DNA of 34,964 nucleotides from Butyrivibrio sp. Its GTDB lineage: Bacteria > Bacillota > Clostridia > Lachnospirales > Lachnospiraceae. The stretch's first letter is position 1. Each line of letters begins with the position of its first letter. Positions 17,638-27,781 of this stretch are shown here, one piece after another. Under the pieces are notes generated by a model. The model was not told the origin of the DNA. It was given only the letters and a program-made list of their open reading frames with translations, and did not search any database. The stretch is taken from positions 1 to 34,964 of the forward strand of contig JAFSQI010000130.1 of the NCBI GenBank assembly GCA_017446685.1, written 5' to 3'. Both the position numbers and the translations under genes were made by a program.

Positions 17638-18561
17638 ATGAGTAATGAGTTTGAAGGAAAACTCCTTAACAAAGCAGCATATGTTGAGGATATATTAAAG
17701 AAATATCTTCCGAAGGAGGAAGGATATATTTCCAGAGTTACTGAGGCAATGAATTATTCTTTGCTTGCTGGTGGTAAAAGGTTAAGACCGGTTATGATGC
17801 TTGAGGCATATAGACTTTTTGCCAAAGATAATTCGGATGAATCAGAGGTTGAACCTTTTGTGGCTGCTATTGAAATGATTCATACTTATTCATTGGTTCA
17901 TGATGATCTTCCTGCTATGGATAATGATGAGTACAGACGCGGAAGGAAGACTACTCATGCAGTTTATGGAGCCGGGATGGCTACACTTGCAGGAGACGGG
18001 CTGTTAAATTATGCTTTTGAAACAGCAATCGATGGTGCTATAGCCGGAAAGGATGAGAAGTTTTTAAGAGCTTTAAAGGTTCTTTCGGCCAAAGCAGGAA
18101 TTTATGGAATGATAGGCGGGCAGTGTGCAGACATAATGGCTGAAAATGGCAGTGCAGACGCCGGAAGTTCTTTTGCTGATGAAAAAGCTGTACTTCATTT
18201 TATAGATGAAAATAAGACTGGTGCGTTAATTGAGGCAAGTCTTATGGTTGGTGCAATAATTGCCGGTGCGGACAATGAAAAAGTAAATCTTCTTGAAAAG
18301 GTCGGCAGTAATGTAGGTATAGCTTTCCAGATTCAGGATGATATACTTGACATTGTAAGTACACAGGAAGAGCTTGGTAAACCTATAGGTTCAGATATCA
18401 AAAACGGAAAGAGTACTTATGTGAGCTTATATGGCATGGAAGCAGCAAAAGATAAGGTAAAAGAACTTTCAGAAGAAGCTATGGATATTCTAAAAGATAT
18501 TGATGCATCTGATAGCTTTTTGGAGGAGCTTTTTAATTATTTGATATATAGAAAGAAATAA
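17638..18561 (+). CDS. ispA: polyprenyl synthetase, farnesyl/geranyl diphosphate synthase
   Basis: IspA condenses DMAPP/GPP with IPP to form farnesyl diphosphate, the precursor of undecaprenyl phosphate. The 307 residues contain LLAGGKRLRPVM, the first Asp-rich motif DDLPAMDND (from residue 89) followed by YRRGRKTTH, and the second Asp-rich motif DDILD (from 234) followed by TQEELGKPIGSD. The bulky aromatic-free context of the first motif suits a short-chain enzyme, but product length is inferred. The start is 3 bases after the xseB stop. dxs of the same pathway follows. Confidence 0.93.
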   Translation: MSNEFEGKLLNKAAYVEDILKKYLPKEEGYISRVTEAMNYSLLAGGKRLRPVMMLEAYRLFAKDNSDESEVEPFVAAIEMIHTYSLVHDDLPAMDNDEYRRGRKTTHAVYGAGMATLAGDGLLNYAFETAIDGAIAGKDEKFLRALKVLSAKAGIYGMIGGQCADIMAENGSADAGSSFADEKAVLHFIDENKTGALIEASLMVGAIIAGADNEKVNLLEKVGSNVGIAFQIQDDILDIVSTQEELGKPIGSDIKNGKSTYVSLYGMEAAKDKVKELSEEAMDILKDIDASDSFLEELFNYLIYRKK

Positions 18562-18639
18562 AAAAGTCAGTTCTATGCATAAATTGAAACGTTAATTTGT
18601 ATCTATAGACTGTAACAATATAGAAAGAGAGCAAAGGAT

Positions 18640-20493
18640 ATGCTTCTTGATCAGATTAACAAAACCGGTGATATCAAAAATATTCCAAAGTCGGAATATC
18701 CTAAGCTGGCACAGGAAATCAGAGATTTTTTAATAGAAAATATTTCAAAGACAGGTGGACATTTGGCGTCTAACCTTGGAACAGTTGAGCTGACTATGGC
18801 GCTTCATGTAGCACTTGATATTCCAAAAGACAAGATAATATGGGATGTGGGACATCAGTGCTATACACACAAGCTTCTTACCGGAAGAAAAGATAAGTTC
18901 TATTCTCTTAGAAAATACGGTGGGATGAGCGGTTTCCCAAAAAAGAGTGAGTCAGACTGTGATTGTTATGACACAGGACATAGCTCTACTTCAATTTCCG
19001 CAGGGCTTGGAATGGTCAAAGCCAGAGATTTAAGTGGAGATAATTATACAGTTGTTTCTGTTATTGGTGATGGTTCACTTACCGGTGGACTAGCATATGA
19101 GGCGCTCAATAATGCCAGTAAGCTTGAAACAAATTATATTATCATATTAAATGACAATGAGATGTCTATTTCAGAGAGCGTTGGAGGAATGAATAAATAC
19201 CTTAACACTGTTCGTACTGCAGAGGGGTACCTTAATCTGAAATGGGACGTTTATGAACAACTTCGTGACTCCAATCCAAAGGTAGTGAACAGCATCAGAA
19301 GGGCAAAGAACAGTTTTAAACAGCTCTTTGTTCCAGGAATGGTATTTGAAAATCTGGGAATAACTTACCTTGGACCTGTTGATGGACATGACACGGCGGC
19401 TTTAGTGAAAACAATTAATGAAGCAAAAAAAGTGAAAAAAGCCGTAATGATTCATGTGATGACCAAAAAAGGCAAAGGTTATGAGCCTGCAGAGAGACAT
19501 CCCGCAAGATTTCATGGTACAGAGCCTTTTCTTATTGAAAACGGTCTTCCAAGTAATCCGAGAAATACTGCCAATTATCAGGATATATTCAGTACAGTAA
19601 TGTGTAAGCTTGGTGCAAGAAATGAGAAAGTTGTTGCGATAACCGCTGCTATGGCTGATGGAACAGGACTTAAGCGCTTTAGAAATATGTATCCGCAGCG
19701 CTTTGTTGATGCTGGTATTGCAGAGGAACATGCTGTTACTTTTGCTGCTGGAATGGCTACTGCTGGTTATAAACCTGTTTTTGCTGTGTATTCATCTTTT
19801 TTGCAGAGGGCATATGATCAGATCATGGAGGATGTCTGCCTTCAAAATCTTCCGGTTGTATTTGCAGTTGACAGAGCAGGACTTGTCGGAAGTGATGGTG
19901 AGACTCATCAGGGAATATTTGATCTGTCCTATCTTTCATCTATGCCCAATATGGTTATTATGGCTCCCAAAAATAAGTGGGAACTTTCCGATATGCTCAA
20001 ATTTGCCGTGGATTATGATGGCCCGATTGCTGTCAGATATCCAAGGGGAAATGCCTATGCTGGCTTGAAAGAGCATAGAGATGAGATTTGCCTTGGAAAA
20101 AGTGAAATCATTTATGAGGAAAAAGATGTATGTCTTTTAGCTGTCGGAAGTATGGTCAAGATAGCTGAAAAATCCAGAGAAATATTGAAGGATAGCGGAA
20201 TAAACTGTTCTTTGGTAAATGCAAGATTTGTCAAACCGATTGATGAAGATTGTATCAAAATCCTTTCCAGAACTCATAAGCTGATTGTTACTTTGGAAGA
20301 AAACGTTGCATCCGGCGGTTTTGGAGAAAAAGTAAGAGCTTATGTAGATGATAATAGAATTGATGTAAATGTTATGAGCATAGCAATTCCTGATAAATTT
20401 GTAACTCATGGTAGCGTGGAGAAGCTGCTTTGTGAGCTTAGAATGGATTCGGAAGCTATAGCAAAAAGAGTTATAAATGAGATTAACAGGTGA
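18640..20493 (+). CDS. dxs: 1-deoxy-D-xylulose-5-phosphate synthase
   Basis: DXS joins pyruvate and glyceraldehyde 3-phosphate, the entry to the MEP isoprenoid pathway, using thiamine diphosphate. At 617 residues it has normal length. The TPP-binding domain shows ASNLGTVELTMALH, WDVGHQCYTHK and GDGSLTGGLAYEALNNA. The pyrimidine-binding domain has DAGIAEEHAVTFAAGMA with the catalytic Glu (about 361) and DRAGLVGSDGETHQG. A transketolase C-terminal domain completes it. AAAGGA precedes the ATG. The xseB-ispA-dxs-tlyA order is common in Firmicutes. Confidence 0.97.
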   Translation: MLLDQINKTGDIKNIPKSEYPKLAQEIRDFLIENISKTGGHLASNLGTVELTMALHVALDIPKDKIIWDVGHQCYTHKLLTGRKDKFYSLRKYGGMSGFPKKSESDCDCYDTGHSSTSISAGLGMVKARDLSGDNYTVVSVIGDGSLTGGLAYEALNNASKLETNYIIILNDNEMSISESVGGMNKYLNTVRTAEGYLNLKWDVYEQLRDSNPKVVNSIRRAKNSFKQLFVPGMVFENLGITYLGPVDGHDTAALVKTINEAKKVKKAVMIHVMTKKGKGYEPAERHPARFHGTEPFLIENGLPSNPRNTANYQDIFSTVMCKLGARNEKVVAITAAMADGTGLKRFRNMYPQRFVDAGIAEEHAVTFAAGMATAGYKPVFAVYSSFLQRAYDQIMEDVCLQNLPVVFAVDRAGLVGSDGETHQGIFDLSYLSSMPNMVIMAPKNKWELSDMLKFAVDYDGPIAVRYPRGNAYAGLKEHRDEICLGKSEIIYEEKDVCLLAVGSMVKIAEKSREILKDSGINCSLVNARFVKPIDEDCIKILSRTHKLIVTLEENVASGGFGEKVRAYVDDNRIDVNVMSIAIPDKFVTHGSVEKLLCELRMDSEAIAKRVINEINR

Positions 20494-20524
20494 CAATTGT
20501 GTCTCCTTTAGTAAGGAATAAGAT

Positions 20525-21430
20525 ATGGCAAAAGATAAAGAAAGGCTTGATGTCCTTTTGGTAAACAGAGGATTTGCGCCTTCAAGAGAAAAAGCCAAAA
20601 CACTCATAATGGCAGGAGAAGTATTTGTAAACGGTCAGCGTGAGGACAAACCAGGCACGACTTTTGAAGAAAGTAAAATCAACTCACTTGAGGTTAGGGG
20701 CGACACGCTTCCCTATGTTAGCAGAGGTGGGTTAAAGCTTGAAAAAGCTGTAAACAATTTTGGCTTTTCATTACAGGATAAAGTGTGTATGGACATAGGC
20801 GCCAGCACCGGTGGTTTTACAGATTGTATGCTTCAGAACGGTGCCAGGAAAGTATATTCCGTAGATGTAGGTCACGGACAGCTTGATTGGAAACTCAGAA
20901 GTGATGAGCGCGTGGTCTGTATGGAAAAAACGAATTTTAGATATATGGTTCGGGACGATATAGAAGATGAGCTGGATTTTGCGTCATGTGATGTATCGTT
21001 TATCTCATTGACCAAGATATTACTTCCGGCTAGGAGACTTCTAAAAGACGGCGGAGAAATGGTTTGTCTTATCAAACCGCAGTTTGAAGCAGGAAAAGAA
21101 AAAGTTGGTAAAAAAGGAGTAGTCAGAGACCCGAAGGTGCATGAGGAAGTAGTTCACAGAATAATGGATTTTGTGAATATCGCGGGATTTGAAGTGCTTC
21201 ACCTGGATTATTCACCTATAAAAGGACCTGAGGGAAATATTGAATACCTTATTCACATCAGAAAAAATCCTGAGATGAATGAAAAAGTAAGTGAACTGAC
21301 TGAGTCAGAAGGAGAGCGTCTTCTAAAGGCTTGTGAGGAGGCACTTAATGGCTATTCTCATATTGAAGATATGGAAAAGCTTATTAGCGAAACAGTAGGA
21401 AGAGCTCACGGGAGTCTTGATAAAGCGTAA
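20525..21430 (+). CDS. tlyA: TlyA family rRNA (cytidine-2'-O)-methyltransferase
   Basis: TlyA enzymes 2'-O-methylate cytidines in rRNA (C1409 in 16S and sometimes C1920 in 23S). An S4 RNA-binding domain occupies about 5-65 (ERLDVLLVNRGFAPSREKA, AGEVFVNGQ). It is followed by a FtsJ-like methyltransferase domain with the SAM motif DIGASTGGFTDCMLQ from residue 90, VDVGHGQLDWKLR, and FEAGKEKVGKKGVVRDP. The length (301) is slightly above the usual 270 owing to a C-terminal extension. Its 3' end overlaps the upstream region of nadK. The B. subtilis counterpart is YqxC. Whether it modifies one or both rRNAs cannot be told here. Confidence 0.92.
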   Translation: MAKDKERLDVLLVNRGFAPSREKAKTLIMAGEVFVNGQREDKPGTTFEESKINSLEVRGDTLPYVSRGGLKLEKAVNNFGFSLQDKVCMDIGASTGGFTDCMLQNGARKVYSVDVGHGQLDWKLRSDERVVCMEKTNFRYMVRDDIEDELDFASCDVSFISLTKILLPARRLLKDGGEMVCLIKPQFEAGKEKVGKKGVVRDPKVHEEVVHRIMDFVNIAGFEVLHLDYSPIKGPEGNIEYLIHIRKNPEMNEKVSELTESEGERLLKACEEALNGYSHIEDMEKLISETVGRAHGSLDKA

Positions 21431-21449
21431 TTGTTGGGGAAACATTGGG

Positions 21450-22301
21450 ATGGATCGTTTTTGTATAGTAACAAATAAGAGTAAGGATACTGATTTAAAT
21501 ATGACCATGTATATCAAGGAATATCTTGAAAAACATGGCAAGAAATGTACCATAGCGCAGGATAATGTTACCGGACTTGAAGATTATGCACAGAAGGGAA
21601 GGGAACATTTGAGTCATATTCCTGAAGATTCACAGTGTGTAATTGTTCTTGGTGGTGATGGCACTATGCTTCAGGCAGCACGCAGTGCCACTTATCTTGA
21701 CATTCCGCTTATTGGTGTTAATCTTGGAACTCTGGGTTATCTTGCAGAGGTTGAAAAAAACAGTGTTGACGAGGCACTTGAGCATATTTTGTCCGGGGAA
21801 TATGATACTGAGGACAGAATGATGCTTTACGGTCAGTCAGGAGAAAAGCATGATTTTGCTTTGAATGATATTGTTATCACGCGTAAATCAGTTATTCAGA
21901 CTATTAATTTTGATATATACATTAATGATCTTTTTTTATGTAATTATCATGCTGACGGAATAGTTATTTCAACACCTACAGGTTCTACCGGATACAATAT
22001 GTCTGCGGGTGGACCGATAGTTGAACCATCTGCAAATATGATACTTATTACGCCTATATGTCCTCATACTTTAAATTCCAGAAGTATGGTGCTCTCAGAT
22101 AAAACAAAGGTTGATGTTGTTATAAAGGAAGGCCGTGACGGCGCAAACCAGGAAGTCGTAGCGTATTTTGACGGAAGTGGCAGAATAGATCTTGGTACAG
22201 GTGAAAAAATATCTATAGAAAAATCAGATATTAAGACAAAAATCATTAAGCTTAGCAGGGAGAGTTTTCTTGCAGTTCTTGGAAAGAAGTTTGATAAATG
22301 A
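21450..22301 (+). CDS. nadK: NAD kinase
   Basis: NadK phosphorylates NAD to NADP. The 283-residue protein has the nucleotide-binding GGDGT motif at 68-72 (VIVLGGDGTMLQAAR), then GVNLGTLGYLAEVE, the second conserved stretch PTGSTGYNMSAGGPIVEP, and ITPICPHTLNSRSMVL. ATG 21450 is selected because GGGGA lies 9 bases upstream. An in-frame TTG at 21417 would overlap tlyA and add residues unlike the family. Order tlyA-nadK-argR-recN is typical of Clostridia. Confidence 0.95.
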   Translation: MDRFCIVTNKSKDTDLNMTMYIKEYLEKHGKKCTIAQDNVTGLEDYAQKGREHLSHIPEDSQCVIVLGGDGTMLQAARSATYLDIPLIGVNLGTLGYLAEVEKNSVDEALEHILSGEYDTEDRMMLYGQSGEKHDFALNDIVITRKSVIQTINFDIYINDLFLCNYHADGIVISTPTGSTGYNMSAGGPIVEPSANMILITPICPHTLNSRSMVLSDKTKVDVVIKEGRDGANQEVVAYFDGSGRIDLGTGEKISIEKSDIKTKIIKLSRESFLAVLGKKFDK

Positions 22302-22343
22302 TTATAGATATAAAAATTATTGATACAAGAGAGGTGCTATATC

Positions 22344-22799
22344 ATGAAAAGAAGTAGGCACGACAAAATTATTGAACTTATCAATAACAACGTAATAGAG
22401 ACACAGGAACAGCTTGCAAGTCTGCTAAAGGAATCTGGCTATGATGTTACTCAGGCTACTGTTTCCAGAGATATCAGGCAGATGAAATTAAGTAAACAGG
22501 TCACAGAGGACGGTAAACAGAAATATGTTTACAGTACCGCAGACAGCGAAGCAATGCAGGATAAATATATCAGTGTTCTAAGAGCCGGGTATGCAAGCAT
22601 GGACGTAGCACAGAATATACTTGTTATAAAAACTGTTTCAGGAATGGCTATGGCACTTGCAACAGCAATTGATGCACTGAATATTCCACAGGTGGTTGGA
22701 TGCATCGCAGGTGATGATACGATAATGGTTGCCATTAAAAGCAATGAAGATGCTTTGAATTTAATGGAAGATCTTAAAAAGCTTATAGAATATAGATAA
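22344..22799 (+). CDS. argR: arginine repressor ArgR/AhrC
   Basis: ArgR is an arginine-sensing hexameric repressor of arginine biosynthesis and activator of catabolism. The 151-residue protein has a winged helix at 1-70 (ETQEQLASLLKESGYDVTQ followed by ATVSRDIRQMKL as recognition helix) and a C-terminal oligomerisation and arginine-binding domain with VGCIAGDDTIMVAIKS, the Asp pair being the ligand contact in this family. ATG 22344 follows AGAGAGG with good spacing. Its place between nadK and recN is conserved and does not mean it regulates its neighbours. Confidence 0.95.
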   Translation: MKRSRHDKIIELINNNVIETQEQLASLLKESGYDVTQATVSRDIRQMKLSKQVTEDGKQKYVYSTADSEAMQDKYISVLRAGYASMDVAQNILVIKTVSGMAMALATAIDALNIPQVVGCIAGDDTIMVAIKSNEDALNLMEDLKKLIEYR

Positions 22800-22879
22800 A
22801 GTCGATGTAACATAATATTTTAGACGGGGTTCTCATTTAGAAAGGTGAGAGTGGCTTAAAGGCTGCAATTGAGGAATAT

Positions 22880-24568
22880 ATGTTATACAGTTTACATGTT
22901 AAGAATCTGGCTCTTATAAAAGAGCAGGAAATAGAGTTCTCTAAGGGACTAAACATTTTGACAGGAGAAACCGGTGCCGGAAAATCTGTTGTGATCGGAT
23001 CTGTAAATCTCGCACTTGGAGGAAAGGCAGATGCCGGACTTATCAGAACAGGGGAGGAATATGCTTTAGTTGAGCTTGTATTTGGTATTGAAAATGAGCA
23101 CCAGATTCAGCTCCTGAAGAATATGGATATTCCGGTTGATGAAGACGGAACAGTAGTTATTCAGAGAAAGCTTACACAGAGCAGAAGCATATCCAAGGTA
23201 TGCGGGGAGACTGTAACTACCAGACAATTAAAAGAAATATCAAATATTCTGATCAATATACATGGACAAAATGATCACCAGGAATTGCTTCACAAGAGAA
23301 AACATCTGGAAATTCTTGATGATTATAGCATGGATGGGCTCAAAGGACTGTTTGAGAAATTGTCAGTTGAGTTCAATAAAATGAAAAGTATACAAACTGA
23401 GCTTGAAGAAACCAATCTCGATGAAAACGAGAGGATAAGGGAACAGGAACTATTACAATTTGAAGTTCAGGAAATATCAGATGCAGGACTTGTGATTGGC
23501 GAAGATGAGAAGCTTGAAGCGGTATATCACAAAATGATAAACAGTCGAAGAATTTCTGAAGCTGCAAATATTGCTTATAGCATGACAGGTTCTGGGGATT
23601 CTGAAGAAACTGCATCCGATATGATTGGAAGAGCTGTGAGAGAATTATCATCGGTTGCATCCTATGATAAGGCATTGGAAGATTTGTTAGCACAGCTTTC
23701 TGATGTCGAAAATCTTTTGACAGATTTTAATCATGCTCTTTCTTATTACATTAAAGACCTTGAGTTTGACGACGAGGAATTCAGCACAACAGAGGAACGC
23801 CTTAATGAGCTCAATCATCTTAAGGATAAATACGGCGGTTCGATTGAGAGCGTTTTAAAGCAATTGGATGAAAAGCAGGCAAGACTTGATACTTTGACGG
23901 ATTTGGATGCTCATAGGGATAAGCTGGCAAAAGAACTTGCAGAAAGCAGAAAGAAGGTTCTTTCTCTTTGCAAAAAGATTTCAGATGTTAGAAGAAAAGG
24001 TGCATTAGAGCTACAGGATAAGCTGAAAGCTGCACTGGTGGATTTGAATTTCCTTGATGTTAAATTTGAAATTGCAATAAACAGTAATGAAGAAAATATG
24101 TCCTCAAAGGGCTATGATGATGTAGAATTTATGATTTCAACCAATCCCGGAGAGGCTCTAAGACCGCTTGAAAAGATTGCCAGTGGTGGTGAGCTTTCAA
24201 GAATAATGCTTGCATTAAAGACTGTTGTTGCAGATAAAGATGATATCAGCACGCTTATTTTTGATGAGATTGATGCAGGTATAAGTGGTAAGACAGCCTG
24301 GAAGGTTTCACAGAAACTTGGTGTGCTGGCAGCGGATCATCAGATTATATGCATAACACATTTACCGCAGATTGCTGCTATGGCTGATACTCATTTCATG
24401 ATTGAAAAGGGAATGGCTGACGGAAGAACAGTCACAAATATTTTTGCTCTTGATGATGAGGGTGATCTTAAAGAACTGGCCAGACTTCTTGGTGGAGAAG
24501 AAATAACAGATACAACGCTTCAAAACGCTAAAGAAATGCGTTTGCAGGCTAAAGGCAAGAGGATATAG
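22880..24568 (+). CDS. recN: DNA repair protein RecN
   Basis: RecN is an SMC-like ATPase acting early in double-strand break repair. The 562-residue product has a Walker A GETGAGKS at 29-36, a long coiled-coil middle (about 150-390), the ABC signature region IASGGELSRIMLALK, and Walker B STLIFDEIDAGISG near the C-terminus. The conserved HGQNDHQELLH is present. GAGGA precedes the start. In endospore formers recN is usually followed by spoIVB and spo0A, but here a DUF1836 gene begins two bases after the stop. Confidence 0.96.
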   Translation: MLYSLHVKNLALIKEQEIEFSKGLNILTGETGAGKSVVIGSVNLALGGKADAGLIRTGEEYALVELVFGIENEHQIQLLKNMDIPVDEDGTVVIQRKLTQSRSISKVCGETVTTRQLKEISNILINIHGQNDHQELLHKRKHLEILDDYSMDGLKGLFEKLSVEFNKMKSIQTELEETNLDENERIREQELLQFEVQEISDAGLVIGEDEKLEAVYHKMINSRRISEAANIAYSMTGSGDSEETASDMIGRAVRELSSVASYDKALEDLLAQLSDVENLLTDFNHALSYYIKDLEFDDEEFSTTEERLNELNHLKDKYGGSIESVLKQLDEKQARLDTLTDLDAHRDKLAKELAESRKKVLSLCKKISDVRRKGALELQDKLKAALVDLNFLDVKFEIAINSNEENMSSKGYDDVEFMISTNPGEALRPLEKIASGGELSRIMLALKTVVADKDDISTLIFDEIDAGISGKTAWKVSQKLGVLAADHQIICITHLPQIAAMADTHFMIEKGMADGRTVTNIFALDDEGDLKELARLLGGEEITDTTLQNAKEMRLQAKGKRI

Positions 24569-24570
24569 GA

Positions 24571-25218
24571 ATGACAATCGACAATGATGACCTTATGAAT
24601 AGCATAATTGCATCTCTTGGGAGAATTGACAATATTTCTTTGGCTGAGATGCCGAATATAGATATTTACATGGATCAGCTTACAACTTTTATGGATGAGC
24701 GTCTTAAGAAAACCACACGTCATCCTGAGACAGACAAGATTCTGACCAAAACCATGATAAATAATTATGCCAAGAATAACCTGCTTCCACCTCCTGTAAG
24801 GAAGAAGTATTCAAAGGATCATCTTATACTGTTGGTTTTTATTTATTACATGAAAAATATTCTGTCAATTAATGATATACAGACTATGATCGAGCCTTTA
24901 AAAGCAAGATTTCATGTAAGTGACGATGAGCTTAATTTAAGCAAGATATATTCGACTGCTTATGATCTGCAAAGCGAAGAACTGGAACCTGTTATAGAAG
25001 ATCTGAAAAAGAAATATGCACGAAGTCTTAAGACTTTTGAAGATGAAAATATCAGTGATGAAGAAAGAAAGCGTATGCAGATGTTTTCTTTTATCACGTT
25101 ACTGTCCTATGACGTTTATGTAAAAAAGCTTCTTATCGAAAAAATACTTGATAATGTAGTTGATAATCAGGAAAAAGAAAAGGCTAAGTCAAAGTCCAAA
25201 GATAAGAAGGACAAGTAA
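24571..25218 (+). CDS. DUF1836 domain-containing protein, putative DNA-binding regulator
   Basis: The 215-residue protein matches the DUF1836 pattern of Firmicutes: LTKTMINNYAKNNLLPPPVR, then KKYSKDHLILLVFIYYMKN and LSINDIQTMIEPL. This arrangement resembles a MerR-like helix-turn-helix (activation of a start helix, then a KYS...H wing), so a DNA-binding role is often suggested, but no target is known. The C-terminus is Lys/Asp/Ser rich. It begins two bases after recN and is followed 18 bases later by pcrA, so it is cotranscribed with repair genes. Confidence 0.8.
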   Translation: MTIDNDDLMNSIIASLGRIDNISLAEMPNIDIYMDQLTTFMDERLKKTTRHPETDKILTKTMINNYAKNNLLPPPVRKKYSKDHLILLVFIYYMKNILSINDIQTMIEPLKARFHVSDDELNLSKIYSTAYDLQSEELEPVIEDLKKKYARSLKTFEDENISDEERKRMQMFSFITLLSYDVYVKKLLIEKILDNVVDNQEKEKAKSKSKDKKDK

Positions 25219-25236
25219 AAAAGGAAATAATTGTAA

Positions 25237-27738
25237 ATGGGAATATATGATACACTTAACGCGCAGCAGAAAAAAGCTGTGCTTCAAACTGACGGCCCCG
25301 TACTGATACTTGCGGGTGCCGGTTCAGGAAAGACCCGAGTGCTTACTCACAGAGTTGCTTATTTAATAGATGAGTGTAATGTGAATCCATGGAATATTAT
25401 GGCTATCACTTTCACCAATAAAGCAGCGGGTGAGATGAGGGAGCGTGTCGACAAGATAGTAGGATTTGGTGCAGAGAGCATTTGGGTTTCTACATTTCAT
25501 TCCAGTTGTGTCCGCATTCTTAGAAGATATGCAGATAAACTTGGCTTTGGTAACAATTTTACCATCTATGATACAGATGATTCCAAGACTGTTATGAAGG
25601 AAATCTGCAAAAGATACCAGCTTGAAACTACTACTTTAAAATTTAGACAGATTATGGGAAGCATTTCCAAGTGCAAGGATAATCTGGTTTCTCCGGAAGA
25701 ATATGCGCTCAGCACTCAGAACGACTTTATTAAGGTTAAGATTTCAAAGGCATATACTGAATATCAGAACACCTTGAAAAAGAGCAATGCAATGGATTTT
25801 GATGACCTCATCATGAAGACAGTAGAGCTTTTTAAAACATGTCCTGAGGTGCTTGATTCCTACCAGGAAAGATTTCGCTATATCATGGTGGATGAGTATC
25901 AGGATACAAATAATGCGCAGTTTGAGCTTATAAGGCTTTTGGCTGATAAATATCGTAATCTCTGCGTAGTTGGAGATGATGATCAGAGTATTTACAGATT
26001 CAGAGGTGCGAATATCAGGAATATCCTTGACTTTGAAAAGGTATATCCCGATGCAGAGGTCATAAAGCTGGAGCAGAATTATCGTTCAACACAGCAGATT
26101 CTTGATGCCGCAAATGCAGTTATTCAAAATAATGCAGGCAGAAAAGATAAAGCTCTTTGGACTGATGAAAAAGACGGTGACAAGGTGTTGCTTAAGCAGT
26201 TTGACACCGCCTATGATGAAGCACAGTTTATTGCTGATGATATTTGCAGGCTTAGAAGAAACGGCAAGTTAAAATATGATGAGACGGCAGTTTTGTACAG
26301 AACAAATGCACAGTCCAGACTTATAGAAGAGCGATTTGTAGTTGAAGGAATTCCTTACGATATTGTAGGTGGAACAAATTTCTATTCCAGGAGAGAGATT
26401 AAAGATCTTTTGGCATACTTAAAGACGATAGATAATGGTCTTGATGATGTAGCTGTAAAGAGGATAATCAATGTTCCAAAAAGAGGAATAGGGCTTACAA
26501 CACTTGAACATGTGCAGAACTACGCAGATGAGAGACAGATAAGCTTTTATGATGCACTTTGTGAGGCCAATCAGATTATGGCAGTAACAAGAAGTGCTTC
26601 CAAACTCAATGATTTTGTTACTATGGTCAGGGCCTTCAGGACAAAGCAAAAAACTATGTCTTTGGAGGAGCTGTTAAAAGATGTGATTGATGTTGTTGGG
26701 TATATGGATTATCTTAAAACACTGGATGAAGATGATGACAGTGGAGATAATGACAGAGCCCAAAACGTGGATGAACTTATTTCCAAGATTGCTGCTTACG
26801 AAGAAAATGAGGAAGTGGAAAATCCTACACTTTCCGGATTCCTTGAGGAAGTAGCACTCGTTGCTGATATTGACAGAATCGGCGGAGATAATGAGAAGGT
26901 TCTGCTGATGACATTACACAGCGCAAAGGGACTTGAGTTTGAACATGTATATCTGGCAGGTATGGAAGAGGGTGTTTTCCCGAGCTTTATGACATTGCAG
27001 AATGAGGATTCTGATCCTGAGGGCATTGAAGAGGAGAGAAGACTGGCATATGTTGGAATAACCCGTGCAAAGAGGCATCTTACCTTAACTGCGGCTAAGC
27101 GCAGAATGGTAAGGGGTGAGACAATGTATAATCATCTGAGCCGTTTTGTTTCAGAAATTCCGTCAGATATGCTTGAAAAAGGAACAAATTCATCTGCGCC
27201 TGCATTTTTATTTGATGATGGTGACAGCATAGATGACTACGAAGGAGTAGAAAGTATCTATGGCAGAAAATCATCTTTTTCAGAGGATGATGATTTTGAA
27301 AGTCCCGGTGGAATTGGAATAAAATCGGCTTATGCCAAGGGAATAAGAAAGGCTAATGCTTTAAATTCCACATATAGCAGTAATGGAAAAAGTATATCAG
27401 GTATTTCTCCTAAGTCAGGACTGGCAGGCACTTATAAGTTAAAAGCTTCTCCAAAGCAAAAAACAGTAAAGCGTGCACAGCCCAAGGATAAGCCTTATAT
27501 TTCCGGTGTGGCTAAGACACATACAAAAGGATCACTTGCAGGTCTTTCAAAGGGTATGCCTGCTCAGACAGGAAAGCCTGAGTATACTACAGGGGACAGA
27601 GTTTTACACGTAAAATATGGAGTTGGCACAGTTACTTCGCTTGAGGAAGGCCCTCGTGATTACAAAGTTACGGTTGAATTTGATGACTGTGGACAGAAGA
27701 TTATGTATGCAGCTTTTGCCAAACTTAAAAAGATGTAA
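25237..27738 (+). CDS. pcrA: ATP-dependent DNA helicase PcrA (UvrD/Rep family)
   Basis: PcrA is the essential Gram-positive 3'-5' SF1A helicase in repair, plasmid rolling-circle replication and RNAP displacement. Motifs in order: Q motif LNAQQKKAVLQ, Walker A AGAGSGKT (26-33), Ia TFTNKAAGEMRER, II VDEYQDTN, III GDDDQSIYRFRGA, IV QNYRST, V TLHSAKGLEF and VI YVGITRAKRHL. At 833 residues it is longer than B. subtilis PcrA because of a disordered linker (about 640-775). The linker leads to a C-terminal Tudor-like module (GDRVLHVKYGVGTV), which in PcrA contacts RNA polymerase. Confidence 0.96.
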   Translation: MGIYDTLNAQQKKAVLQTDGPVLILAGAGSGKTRVLTHRVAYLIDECNVNPWNIMAITFTNKAAGEMRERVDKIVGFGAESIWVSTFHSSCVRILRRYADKLGFGNNFTIYDTDDSKTVMKEICKRYQLETTTLKFRQIMGSISKCKDNLVSPEEYALSTQNDFIKVKISKAYTEYQNTLKKSNAMDFDDLIMKTVELFKTCPEVLDSYQERFRYIMVDEYQDTNNAQFELIRLLADKYRNLCVVGDDDQSIYRFRGANIRNILDFEKVYPDAEVIKLEQNYRSTQQILDAANAVIQNNAGRKDKALWTDEKDGDKVLLKQFDTAYDEAQFIADDICRLRRNGKLKYDETAVLYRTNAQSRLIEERFVVEGIPYDIVGGTNFYSRREIKDLLAYLKTIDNGLDDVAVKRIINVPKRGIGLTTLEHVQNYADERQISFYDALCEANQIMAVTRSASKLNDFVTMVRAFRTKQKTMSLEELLKDVIDVVGYMDYLKTLDEDDDSGDNDRAQNVDELISKIAAYEENEEVENPTLSGFLEEVALVADIDRIGGDNEKVLLMTLHSAKGLEFEHVYLAGMEEGVFPSFMTLQNEDSDPEGIEEERRLAYVGITRAKRHLTLTAAKRRMVRGETMYNHLSRFVSEIPSDMLEKGTNSSAPAFLFDDGDSIDDYEGVESIYGRKSSFSEDDDFESPGGIGIKSAYAKGIRKANALNSTYSSNGKSISGISPKSGLAGTYKLKASPKQKTVKRAQPKDKPYISGVAKTHTKGSLAGLSKGMPAQTGKPEYTTGDRVLHVKYGVGTVTSLEEGPRDYKVTVEFDDCGQKIMYAAFAKLKKM

Positions 27739-27781
27739 CTCAAATCATATCTAATCAATATAGTCGAGAAATATAAAAACA

